Part shown: piece by piece, positions 1 to 5,740 of the stretch
How the letters are laid out: the number at the start of each line of letters is the position of its first letter
How positions within the stretch are numbered: the stretch's first letter is position 1
Assembly (NCBI GenBank): GCA_014728975.1
Contig: WJKQ01000136.1
Coordinates: forward strand, 1-8,837
Source: Candidatus Peregrinibacteria bacterium
GTDB taxonomy: Bacteria > Patescibacteriota > Gracilibacteria > UBA1369 > LOWO2-01-FULL-3
Reading direction: 5' to 3'
Length of the DNA: 8,837 nt
The notes under the pieces: model-generated
The model's input: the letters and a program-made list of their open reading frames with translations, nothing else
Told to the model about the DNA's origin: nothing
Database searches by the model: none
Program-made: the position numbers and the translations under genes

Positions 1-553
1 ATGCTATACTGATTTCCAGAGCATAATCCCTCAATATTTTTTCATTCTCTCCAAAATAATAGCCTAAAAGAGCAAGTACAATCACCCAAAACCCGGCCCC
101 TAAAAATGTATAAAACAAAAACCTCCAATAATTCATTTTAACAAAACCTGCCGGCAGGGAAATAAGCTGCCTGACAGCCGGTACAAGTCTTCCCAAAAAT
201 GTTGATAACCCTCCATATCTTAAAAAATAATTTTCAGATTTTTCTATTTTTCTTTTATTTATTAATAAAAATTTAGCCCATTTTCGCTCCGCCAGAGAAT
301 AAATAATCGGCCTCCCAAGCAATCTTGCCAAAAAATAATTAATACTTGCTCCAACCAAACTTCCCAAAATCCCAAATAGTATAACCAAGATTACATTCAT
401 CTCTCCTTTTGATGCCAGATATGCCGCAGGAGGCACAACCAATTCAGACGGAAAAGGGACAAAAGAACTCTCAATCGTCATCAAAAAAAATACTCCAAAA
501 TATCCAAAACTATGGTTTAAATCCAACAATATTTGCGCTAAATTTTCCAACAT
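1..553 (-). CDS. DedA/SNARE-associated family membrane protein (3' end cut by window edge)
   Basis: An open frame of 184 codons starts with ATG at 553 and continues past the left edge, so the C-terminus is missing. Two DedA-family hallmarks are visible: an N-terminal segment with IESSFVPFPSE (about residues 27-37), and FLGRLVPAVRQLISLPAG (about 119-136), which matches the family pattern of a conserved Gly-Arg, Pro and Arg followed by PAG. Hydrophobic stretches at roughly 18-28, 54-80 and 143-167 fit a polytopic inner-membrane protein. DedA proteins are linked to membrane homeostasis, and some act as undecaprenyl-phosphate or phospholipid flippases; the substrate cannot be assigned here. The start is 11 nt after the tRNA-Leu 3' end with no Shine-Dalgarno sequence and no room for a separate promoter, so cotranscription with the tRNA is likely. 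Family assignment is firm; function is not. Confidence 0.9.
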   Translation of the reverse strand, partial: MLENLAQILLDLNHSFGYFGVFFLMTIESSFVPFPSELVVPPAAYLASKGEMNVILVILFGILGSLVGASINYFLARLLGRPIIYSLAERKWAKFLLINKRKIEKSENYFLRYGGLSTFLGRLVPAVRQLISLPAGFVKMNYWRFLFYTFLGAGFWVIVLALLGYYFGENEKILRDYALEISIA

Positions 554-564
554 TGATTTAAAAT

Positions 565-651
565 TGGTGCCCGGGGAGGGACTTGAACCCTCACTCCCTT
601 GCGGGAACGGGATTTTGAATCCCGCGCGTCTACCAATTCCGCCACCCGGGC
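565..651 (-). tRNA. tRNA-Leu(CAA), reads UUG
   Basis: An 87-nt tRNA with all arms visible. The acceptor stem pairs GCCCGGG (651-645) with CCCGGGC (575-569), followed by discriminator A and a genomically encoded CCA (567-565). The D arm contains GGTAGAC. The anticodon stem CGGGA/TCCCG holds loop TTCAAAA, giving anticodon CAA at 617-615. A long variable arm (class II) around TTCCCGCAAGGGAGT and the T loop GGTTCAAGTCC agree with leucine identity. No intron is present. It lies immediately upstream of the dedA-like gene on the same strand and is divergent from obg. Confidence 0.97.
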
Positions 652-684
652 TTGTAGTAATTACCAAAAGAAAATTAACAAACT

Positions 685-713
685 TTTAGAATATTGGAAA
701 GATCTTGTATACT
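685..713 (+). promoter_or_regulatory. Predicted sigma70-type promoter of obg, leaderless
   Basis: A -35 hexamer TTTAGA (685-690, 4/6 to consensus) and a -10 hexamer TATACT (708-713, 5/6) are separated by 17 bp. With the usual six bases between -10 and +1, transcription would begin at 720, the A of the obg start codon, so the mRNA would be leaderless. The only purine-rich stretch, GGAAAG at 696-701, is 18 nt from the ATG and would lie upstream of the transcript. Prediction from sequence only. Confidence 0.55.
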
Positions 714-719
714 ACTCTT

Positions 720-2027
720 ATGTTTTGTGATGAATTAAAAATTAAGGTAATAGCGGGGAAAGGCGGAGACGGCTGTGTTAGCTTTCGTAGGGAAAAATTT
801 GTGCCGAAAGGCGGCCCGGATGGGGGAGACGGTGGAAACGGAGGCAATATCATTATTAAAGTAAATACAAATCATAATACATTAAACCATCTCGCACATA
901 AAAAAGTTTATAAAGCAAAGGACGGAGCACCTGGTAAAGGCAAAAATATGCATGGAAAGAACGGGGAAGACCTGGTGATCGAAGCCCCCCGGGGTACAGT
1001 AGTTTTCAACGAAGATAAGTCTGTTTTATATGCCGACCTAAAAAAAACCGATCAAAAAACAACAATAGCGAAAGGTGGAAAAGGCGGACTTGGGAATGCA
1101 AGATTTGTAAGTTCCACACATCAGGCTCCAAAATTTGCTGAAAACGGCGAACCCGGTGAGGAAAAAGACATCCTTTTGGAATTAAAACTGGTAGCGGATG
1201 TAGGATTGATCGGTTTACCTTCAGCAGGAAAATCGACTCTAATTTCAGTTATTAGTAACGCAAAACCGAAAATAGCTGCATATCATTTTACAACTCTTTC
1301 ACCAAATCTGGGAGTCGTAAATATGTCTAAATTTGGGGGATCTGAAAACGATTCTTTTATAGTGGCGGACATTCCCGGCCTTATAGAGGGAGCTAGCAAA
1401 GGAAAAGGACTTGGTCATCAGTTTTTAAGACACATTTCAAGAACAAAACTTATTGTTCATATTATTGATGGCTCGCTTGAAGATATTTCCATAAATTACA
1501 ACACTATTCAGAAAGAATTAAAAAAATTTGATAAAAATCTTGCAAAGAAAGAGCAAATTATTGTAATTAATAAAATTGATATACTTTCAGCTGAAGAAAT
1601 TAAAGAAAAAGTTGTTAAACTTAAAAATACTTCTAAAAAATTAAATATATTTACCATTTCCGCCGTAACTCATGAAGGAATACAACCGCTTTTATTTACA
1701 ATTTACAAAAAATTAATGGAAATAAAGAAAAAAGAAACTTTAGAGATACCAAAAATCGAAGAAATTCCAATTCTTAAACCACACCTTGAAAAAACCACAT
1801 TTAAAATAGATAAAATAATTAGAAAAAAAGACCGCAAAATTTTTAGGATAACCGGAAAAAGAATAGAACAAATCGCAATAATGACCGATATTAAAAATCC
1901 AGAAGGCCTTGAAAGAATGTACCACTATTTAAACAGAATGGGAATTCAAAAAGCGGTCGAAAAAGAAGGAGCACAATCAGGTGATATAATTAGAATCAAA
2001 GACAAAGATATACCTTACCGAAAATAA
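720..2027 (+). CDS. obg: Obg/CgtA GTPase, ribosome assembly factor
   Basis: Essential P-loop GTPase that binds the 50S precursor and couples ribosome maturation to nucleotide state. Using ATG at 720 the protein has 435 residues. The glycine-rich Obg fold spans about 1-158 (CVSFRREKFVPKGGPDGGDGG at 19-39). The G domain follows, with G1 GLPSAGKS (165-172), a TTLSPNLG switch I (191-198), G3 DIPG (217-220), G4 NKID (284-287) and a G5 SAV (314-316). A C-terminal OCT domain occupies about 355-435 and ends in GDIIRI. The open frame extends upstream to a TTG at 705, but homologues begin MFxDE, exactly the 720 start, and the predicted -10 box at 708-713 overlaps the extension. Pth starts one base after the TAA stop, so the two form an operon. 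The gene is complete with all GTPase motifs intact. Confidence 0.97.
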   Translation: MFCDELKIKVIAGKGGDGCVSFRREKFVPKGGPDGGDGGNGGNIIIKVNTNHNTLNHLAHKKVYKAKDGAPGKGKNMHGKNGEDLVIEAPRGTVVFNEDKSVLYADLKKTDQKTTIAKGGKGGLGNARFVSSTHQAPKFAENGEPGEEKDILLELKLVADVGLIGLPSAGKSTLISVISNAKPKIAAYHFTTLSPNLGVVNMSKFGGSENDSFIVADIPGLIEGASKGKGLGHQFLRHISRTKLIVHIIDGSLEDISINYNTIQKELKKFDKNLAKKEQIIVINKIDILSAEEIKEKVVKLKNTSKKLNIFTISAVTHEGIQPLLFTIYKKLMEIKKKETLEIPKIEEIPILKPHLEKTTFKIDKIIRKKDRKIFRITGKRIEQIAIMTDIKNPEGLERMYHYLNRMGIQKAVEKEGAQSGDIIRIKDKDIPYRK

Positions 2028-2028
2028 A

Positions 2029-2583
2029 ATGAAAATAATTGTCGGACTTGGAAATATCGGAAATAAATACGCAAAAACACGTCACAATTGCGGATTTATA
2101 ATGCTTGATCGTTTTGTCGAAGAAGTTGAAAAAGAAGGATTAAAAGTTAGCTGGAAGGAAGATTCAAAATTAAAAGCAATAACTTCCAAAATTCCATATA
2201 ATAATGAGATACTTTTCCTTGCAAAACCGACAACTTTGATGAATAACTCAGGGCAGTCTGTAAATAAAATCATCAACTTTTTTAAAGAACCGATTGAAAA
2301 TCTTATCGTAGTTTACGATGACATCGACCTTCCCTTGGGCAGCGTAAGAATTAGAGAAAAAGGCGGCCCCGGAACACACAACGGAATGAAATCCATCATA
2401 AACGCACTTGGAAGCGAAAATTTTAAAAGAATCCGCATAGGAATTGAAAGCAGAGGAGAATTGGCACCAAAGCATCAGGATATTACGAGTTTTGTTCTTT
2501 CAGATTTTACGGAAAAAGAAATTCCCATATTAAAGAAATCTCTGGATATCGCCGTTGAAGAACTAAAAAATAATTTAACTTGA
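2029..2583 (+). CDS. pth: Peptidyl-tRNA hydrolase
   Basis: Cytoplasmic enzyme that cleaves the ester bond of peptidyl-tRNAs dropped by ribosomes and so recycles tRNA. The 184 residues match the usual bacterial Pth length. By alignment to E. coli Pth the key residues are present: N9 in GLGN, catalytic H19 in TRHN, N72 in KPTTLMNNSG, D97 in VYDDIDLPLG, and N118 in GGPGTHNGMKS. The gene starts one base after the obg stop and has no Shine-Dalgarno motif, which suggests translational coupling with obg. It ends at TGA (2581-2583). Read through as sense, that TGA would add only two codons before TAA, so this end alone does not settle the genetic code; the other genes do. Confidence 0.97.
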   Translation: MKIIVGLGNIGNKYAKTRHNCGFIMLDRFVEEVEKEGLKVSWKEDSKLKAITSKIPYNNEILFLAKPTTLMNNSGQSVNKIINFFKEPIENLIVVYDDIDLPLGSVRIREKGGPGTHNGMKSIINALGSENFKRIRIGIESRGELAPKHQDITSFVLSDFTEKEIPILKKSLDIAVEELKNNLT

Positions 2584-2608
2584 CCTCTATAAGGTTTTTC
2601 CATAGAGT
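2580..2608 (+). promoter_or_regulatory. Predicted sigma70-type promoter of rplU
   Basis: TTGACC (2580-2585, 5/6 to the -35 consensus) overlaps the pth stop codon. TAGAGT (2603-2608, 4/6 to the -10 consensus) follows after a 17-bp spacer. The predicted start near 2615 gives a 17-nt leader with no Shine-Dalgarno motif. The promoter overlaps the inverted repeat at 2585-2607. Read-through from obg-pth could also serve rplU. Confidence 0.4.
2585..2607 (+). repeat. Inverted repeat between pth and rplU (operator or leader hairpin)
   Basis: CTCTAT (2585-2590) and ATAGAG (2602-2607) are perfect complements 11 nt apart. Inside them GG (2593-2594) can pair with CC (2600-2601) around a TTTTT loop, leaving AA bulged. 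As RNA from obg-pth read-through it forms a weak hairpin with no U-run directly after it (TAAATAAGC follows), so it is a poor terminator. As DNA it lies across the -35/-10 spacer of the predicted rplU promoter. Either an operator or a ribosomal-protein leader structure is possible; neither is shown. Confidence 0.45.
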
Positions 2609-2631
2609 AAATAAGCAATTTTTAAAATATT

Positions 2632-3030
2632 ATGTTTGCAATTCTAGAAAAAGGAGGAAAACAATACAAAATCCAAAAAGGAGAAATGGTCAACCTGGAA
2701 AAAATACAAGGAAAAGAGGGAACTTTTGTAAATTTCGATAAAGTGCTTTTAATTTCCGATAAAGGAAAAATAAAAGTCGGAAGCCCATACATAAAAGGAG
2801 CTTCTGCTACCGGAAAAATAATAAGTCATAATAAAAACGACAAAATCAGAGTATTTAAAATGAAACCAAAAAAACGATATCAAAAAACTCAAGGACACAG
2901 GCAAATTTTCACAACAATAGAAATAACTGACATAAAAGGAAAAAGCGTAAAAACATCTACAAAAACCGTTACTGCCAAAACAACTTCAAAATCAGCCGCA
3001 AAACCAAAAACATCAACCGGACAAAAATAA
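2632..3030 (+). CDS. rplU: 50S ribosomal protein bL21 with Lys/Thr/Ser-rich C-terminal tail
   Basis: Ribosomal protein bL21 of the large subunit, which binds 23S rRNA. Residues 1-100 form the L21 domain, starting MFAILEKGGKQYKI and carrying the family signature RYQKTQGHRQIFTTIEI (83-99). The start is fixed by homology, since bL21 proteins begin M(Y/F)AI. From about residue 101 there is a roughly 30-residue low-complexity tail of Lys, Thr, Ser and Ala, making 132 residues in all against about 103 in E. coli. rplU is commonly followed by rpmA (bL27) and obg; here it lies after obg-pth and is followed by a convergent gene, with no rpmA. The last 18 nt overlap the 3' end of the pseudouridine synthase gene on the other strand. 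Confidence 0.96.
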   Translation: MFAILEKGGKQYKIQKGEMVNLEKIQGKEGTFVNFDKVLLISDKGKIKVGSPYIKGASATGKIISHNKNDKIRVFKMKPKKRYQKTQGHRQIFTTIEITDIKGKSVKTSTKTVTAKTTSKSAAKPKTSTGQK

Positions 3031-3957
3031 TTTTTTCAAAACATCGGCAAGTTCTTGAGGTAATTCAGACTCAAGCTCAATAACTTTCCCACTTTCAGGA
3101 TCATTAAACTTTAATTTATAAGCGTGTAAAAACTGCCTCTTTAAATCAAATTTTTTGGTAAATTTATTGTTAAAACTTCCAACACCATATTTATCATCTC
3201 CCACTATACTATGACCTATGGCAGACATATGAACACGAATCTGATGAGTACGTCCCGTTTGTATTTCAACCTCTACCAAACTGACAATAAGATCTTTATC
3301 AATTTTAAACTCATTAAATACTTTATAACTGGATATAGCTTTTTTACCGAAACTTTCATCCACAACAGTCATTTTTTTTCTGTTTTTTATACTTCTTCCA
3401 ACCGGTGAATCAATAATTCCTTTTTTATATTTTAAAGAACCCTTTACCAAAGCCAGATATTTCTTTTTTATTTTATGATTTTTAAATTGTTCAACAAAAT
3501 ATTCATATCCTTTTTCGGTTTTTGCGATAATAAGGAGACCCGAAGTATTCTTATCCAATCTGTGTACAATTCCAGGGCGAAATTTTTCCCCAACATTTTT
3601 ATCAATTTTTTCCAAAACTTTATTTACAATCGTAGGCTCCTTGTAATTTGTTTCACCGGGATGAACCGAAATCCCGGAAGGCTTTTCAATTACAAAAAAA
3701 TCTTTTGATTCATATACCAACGGTATATCAAAATTTCCTTCGCTTAATTGATATTTTATTTCATCATCAACTTCCTTTACAGAAATAACATCACTCTTAT
3801 TAAGAATATAACCGGTTTTGACAATTTTCCCGTTTACATATACATTACCCGTTTTTATCATTTTTTGAATTTTTGAGCGTGAATATTTTTCAAATTTGTC
3901 ATTTAAAAATTTATCAAGCCTTTTATTCGCAAATTTGGAATTTACTTTAAATTTCAT
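3013..3957 (-). CDS. RluA/RluD-family 23S rRNA pseudouridine synthase with S4 domain
   Basis: Converts uridine to pseudouridine in structured RNA, most likely 23S rRNA. Residues 1-60 are an S4 RNA-binding domain (NKRLDKFLND at 11-20, KIQKMIKTGNVYVNG at 29-43). The catalytic domain follows with FFVIEKPSGISVHPG (87-101), the RluA motif GIVHRLDKNTSGLL (129-142) with catalytic Asp at 135, and the conserved QTGRTHQIRVHM (233-244). The length of 314 residues is normal for S4-containing RluA-type enzymes. RluD is the nearest well-known member, but RluC or other specificities cannot be excluded, so no symbol is given. The ATG is 12 nt after the stop of trmB-like 1, implying cotranscription, and no Shine-Dalgarno motif is close. 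It ends in TGA inside the rplU coding end. Confidence 0.95.
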   Translation of the reverse strand: MKFKVNSKFANKRLDKFLNDKFEKYSRSKIQKMIKTGNVYVNGKIVKTGYILNKSDVISVKEVDDEIKYQLSEGNFDIPLVYESKDFFVIEKPSGISVHPGETNYKEPTIVNKVLEKIDKNVGEKFRPGIVHRLDKNTSGLLIIAKTEKGYEYFVEQFKNHKIKKKYLALVKGSLKYKKGIIDSPVGRSIKNRKKMTVVDESFGKKAISSYKVFNEFKIDKDLIVSLVEVEIQTGRTHQIRVHMSAIGHSIVGDDKYGVGSFNNKFTKKFDLKRQFLHAYKLKFNDPESGKVIELESELPQELADVLKKLFLSG

Positions 3958-3969
3958 ATAAATAAAATA

Positions 3970-4773
3970 TCAAACCTTCTCACCTTTTTTAATCCTAAAT
4001 CCATTCCATGCCATGTCAAAAATCACTTTATGCATTTCAGCTATTTGTTCACTTTGAATTACTACACCATATTCATGGCCTTTATCAAGATGAAGAATAG
4101 ATACTTTATCATTATATATATTCATACCATTCTCAAAAATACTCTCAAAATCAGAGATAGAAATATACAAAATATCTGTTAAATCCATATAATTCTCGTA
4201 ATTTTCTTCAAAATACCTATGAATTTTTTTATTATCCGGAACTATCGTTTTTAATATTATTTTTTTATTTAAAATTTTCAAATTTCTAAACTCGATTAAA
4301 AATTCTTCCATTCCTGCTTCAAGCCATTTATGGAGAGGAAGATATGACCTGAAAAGGTCTTTTGCTTTTAAGGCATCATACATAACATGTTTCAGTCCCT
4401 CCCGACCATCAAAATAACTTACAACCGGCTTTTTAAAACTACAATTTCCACAAATACTCCGAAATTCAGGTATAGCGGCAATAAGCTGCGATCTTTGATA
4501 ATCAAATATTCTGCATTTCCTATCAATATATCCTATTAATGCATTGGGATCATTGGCCATAAAATATTTAATATTGGAATTTCTATATGAAGCTACAACA
4601 CCTTTTTTCTCCAGAGATTTTAATATGGAATAAGTAGTGGTCCTGTTTATTCCTATTCGTTTTGCAATAACACTTACAGCCTGGGGACCTATGCGAAGAA
4701 GTTCAAGATATATTCTTGCTTCGCGTTCGTTAAATCCAATCTCCTTTAATTTTTCATAAAAATCTATAGGCAT
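3970..4773 (-). CDS. TrmB-family transcriptional regulator (trmB-like 1)
   Basis: A 267-residue DNA-binding regulator. Residues 1-75 form a TrmB-type winged helix: the lead-in GFNEREARIYLELLRIGP (13-30), then the helix-turn-helix AVSVIAKRIGINRTTTYSIL (32-51), then a wing near 58-72. A short helical linker (about 78-100) leads to the effector-type domain beginning VVSYFDGREGLKHVMYD (117-133), as in other bacterial TrmB-like proteins. It ends with GVVIQSEQIAEMHKVIFDMAW. A CGNC pair (C108, C111) plus C87 lies between the two domains. Archaeal TrmB proteins sense sugars, but the ligand here is unknown. The gene has its own promoter with an upstream dyad and lies 12 nt ahead of the pseudouridine synthase gene. 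It is a distant relative of the neighbouring trmB-like 2. Confidence 0.88.
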   Translation of the reverse strand: MPIDFYEKLKEIGFNEREARIYLELLRIGPQAVSVIAKRIGINRTTTYSILKSLEKKGVVASYRNSNIKYFMANDPNALIGYIDRKCRIFDYQRSQLIAAIPEFRSICGNCSFKKPVVSYFDGREGLKHVMYDALKAKDLFRSYLPLHKWLEAGMEEFLIEFRNLKILNKKIILKTIVPDNKKIHRYFEENYENYMDLTDILYISISDFESIFENGMNIYNDKVSILHLDKGHEYGVVIQSEQIAEMHKVIFDMAWNGFRIKKGEKV

Positions 4774-4788
4774 AAAACAGGAACTTAA

Positions 4789-4816
4789 AATATAGAAATA
4801 AATTAATATTCGTCAA
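4789..4816 (-). promoter_or_regulatory. Predicted sigma70-type promoter of trmB-like 1
   Basis: On the minus strand TTGACG (4816-4811, 5/6 to -35) and TATATT (4794-4789, 5/6 to -10) are 16 bp apart. The predicted start near 4782 gives a leader of about 9 nt before the ATG at 4773, with no Shine-Dalgarno motif. The dyad at 4835-4852 is centred 61.5 bp upstream of this start. Confidence 0.65.
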
Positions 4817-4830
4817 GATTTAGAAAAGCC

Positions 4831-4856
4831 ATTATTCTCAATAAAATGAGAATAAT
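4831..4856. promoter_or_regulatory. Candidate regulator-binding dyad A upstream of trmB-like 1
   Basis: A perfect 10-bp inverted repeat, ATTATTCTCA (4831-4840) and TGAGAATAAT (4847-4856), has a 6-bp spacer. Its core TTCTCA-N6-TGAGAA (4835-4852) is identical in both arms to dyad B at 5688-5705. The edge nearest the promoter is 40 bp from the -10 hexamer, the same as for dyad B. The outer arm touches the stop codon of trmB-like 2. A terminator role is less likely: as minus-strand RNA the stem has little G/C and is followed by GGCTTTTC rather than a U-run. Confidence 0.65.
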
Positions 4857-5620
4857 TAAAATTTATTCATATTTTTCATAAACTGATCAAACTGCATCCT
4901 TTGTGTATCGGCAATTACTTTTGATTTAACCAGAACCGAAGAAGGATTTTTATCTACCGAAAAATTATTAAACATAACATAATCACTGGTGTCTGAAAAA
5001 ATAACCCATTTTCCTTTAAAATCCACTTTTAATAAATCTATATTACTTTTAAACATTTTTAAGTCCTGTTTTCTGGACATGCATGATGTATAAGGACCGA
5101 CTGTGGTACATATTGCTATATTTTTGGCATTTTGATTATATCTCTTTTGCCTGAACTTCAAAACCGGCTCCAGACCGCCAAGAACAGGAACAAAATTCTC
5201 CAAATCACCAAAATCGAGATTTGTGTTATATTTTATCTCAGACATCATCATGTATTTATCGATAATTTCTTCTTCAGAATCACAAATTTCAAACTCATTT
5301 ATAGATTCGACAGGCACTTTTAGAAAAGGGGAAAAATCTTTAATTTTATCTGCAAGAGATTTTGTCTTTTTCTGTTTTGATTCAAGATTCTTAATCAAAC
5401 AATCTAACGACAAAGGTTCAACACCCAGGTCAGTTTTCTCAATCATTTTAAATCCGTGCAATCTGTCAAAAGCACGATAAACTTTATTTTTATCCAGACC
5501 TGAACGGGAAACAAGTTCCCACTTGTTAGCAGAAGGTTTCTTCAAAAGTTCCATATATAATATAACTTCCGCTTCATTCAATCCCGCTTCCAATAACAAT
5601 GATTTTAATTTTTTATACAT
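4856..5620 (-). CDS. TrmB-family transcriptional regulator, divergent (trmB-like 2)
   Basis: A 254-residue protein with a TrmB-type N-terminus. GLNEAEVILYMELLKKPS (13-30) aligns with GFNEREARIYLELLRIGP of trmB-like 1. A winged helix-turn-helix follows at about 31-62 (ELVSRSGLDKNKVYRAFDRL at 35-54). A probable short coiled coil, rich in Lys, Glu and Ser, lies at about 75-95. The C-terminal domain is diverged, but its last segment (SVLVKSKVIADTQRMQFDQF) aligns with the end of trmB-like 1. Four cysteines are present (C74, C113, C171, C180). The start at 5620 is the most upstream one possible, because an in-frame TGA lies two codons before it. The gene diverges from tyrS across 139 nt and lies 82 nt upstream of trmB-like 1. 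The ligand is unknown; family membership is likely, mainly from the N-terminus. Confidence 0.78.
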   Translation of the reverse strand: MYKKLKSLLLEAGLNEAEVILYMELLKKPSANKWELVSRSGLDKNKVYRAFDRLHGFKMIEKTDLGVEPLSLDCLIKNLESKQKKTKSLADKIKDFSPFLKVPVESINEFEICDSEEEIIDKYMMMSEIKYNTNLDFGDLENFVPVLGGLEPVLKFRQKRYNQNAKNIAICTTVGPYTSCMSRKQDLKMFKSNIDLLKVDFKGKWVIFSDTSDYVMFNNFSVDKNPSSVLVKSKVIADTQRMQFDQFMKNMNKF

Positions 5621-5641
5621 ACTTCATTATTTTAGCCTTAA

Positions 5642-5670
5642 ATAAAAGCATAAAACCGCTAAATTGTCAA
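5642..5670 (-). promoter_or_regulatory. Predicted sigma70-type promoter of trmB-like 2
   Basis: On the minus strand a consensus -35 TTGACA (5670-5665) is followed after 17 bp by TTTTAT (5647-5642, 4/6), preceded by an extended -10 TGC (5650-5648). The predicted start near 5635 gives a 15-nt leader. AAGG (5639-5636) would lie upstream of the transcript, so it is not a usable ribosome-binding site. Dyad B is centred 61.5 bp upstream. Confidence 0.7.
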
Positions 5671-5687
5671 TATGAGCATTTACAATT

Positions 5688-5706
5688 TTCTCAATTTAAT
5701 GAGAAT
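5688..5706. promoter_or_regulatory. Candidate regulator-binding dyad B between trmB-like 2 and tyrS
   Basis: TTCTCA (5688-5693) and TGAGAA (5700-5705) form a perfect 6-bp dyad with spacer ATTTAA. Read on the minus strand and including the flanking A at 5706, 17 of 19 positions match dyad A, the two differences being in the spacer. It sits 40 bp from the -10 hexamer of trmB-like 2, the same as dyad A from its promoter. It is also about 60 bp upstream of the predicted tyrS transcription start, so it could serve both divergent promoters. Confidence 0.65.
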
Positions 5707-5740
5707 TTGTTTTTTTTAACAAAAACCAATAAACTATCTT

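Noticed and set aside
147..158. Perfect 12-bp palindrome CCTGCCGGCAGG
   Set aside because: It lies inside the dedA-like gene and encodes the conserved LPAG motif; no second copy or regulatory context was seen.
705..719. TTG start giving a five-residue longer Obg
   Set aside because: Obg homologues begin MFxDE at the 720 ATG, and the predicted -10 hexamer (708-713) overlaps the extension.
652..719. Promoter for the tRNA-Leu on the minus strand
   Set aside because: Candidate -10 boxes such as TAATTA match consensus poorly and no -35 pairs well with them, so I did not annotate one.
2581..2583. TGA as a sense codon (SR1/Gracilibacteria code)
   Set aside because: TGA ends three genes at the lengths expected for their families, and no in-frame TGA occurs inside any gene of the window.
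3971..3986. Another TTCTCA half-site near the end of trmB-like 1
   Set aside because: No TGAGAA partner follows six bases later, and it lies within the coding end of the gene.
4831..4856. Intrinsic terminator for trmB-like 2
   Set aside because: The stem is mostly A/T, is followed by GGCTTTTC rather than a U-run, and shares its core exactly with a site upstream of the divergent tyrS region, where a terminator makes no sense.
5223..5480. Open frame on the plus strand inside trmB-like 2
   Set aside because: It lies antisense to a better-supported gene, has no recognisable domain, and its composition is that of a shadow frame.
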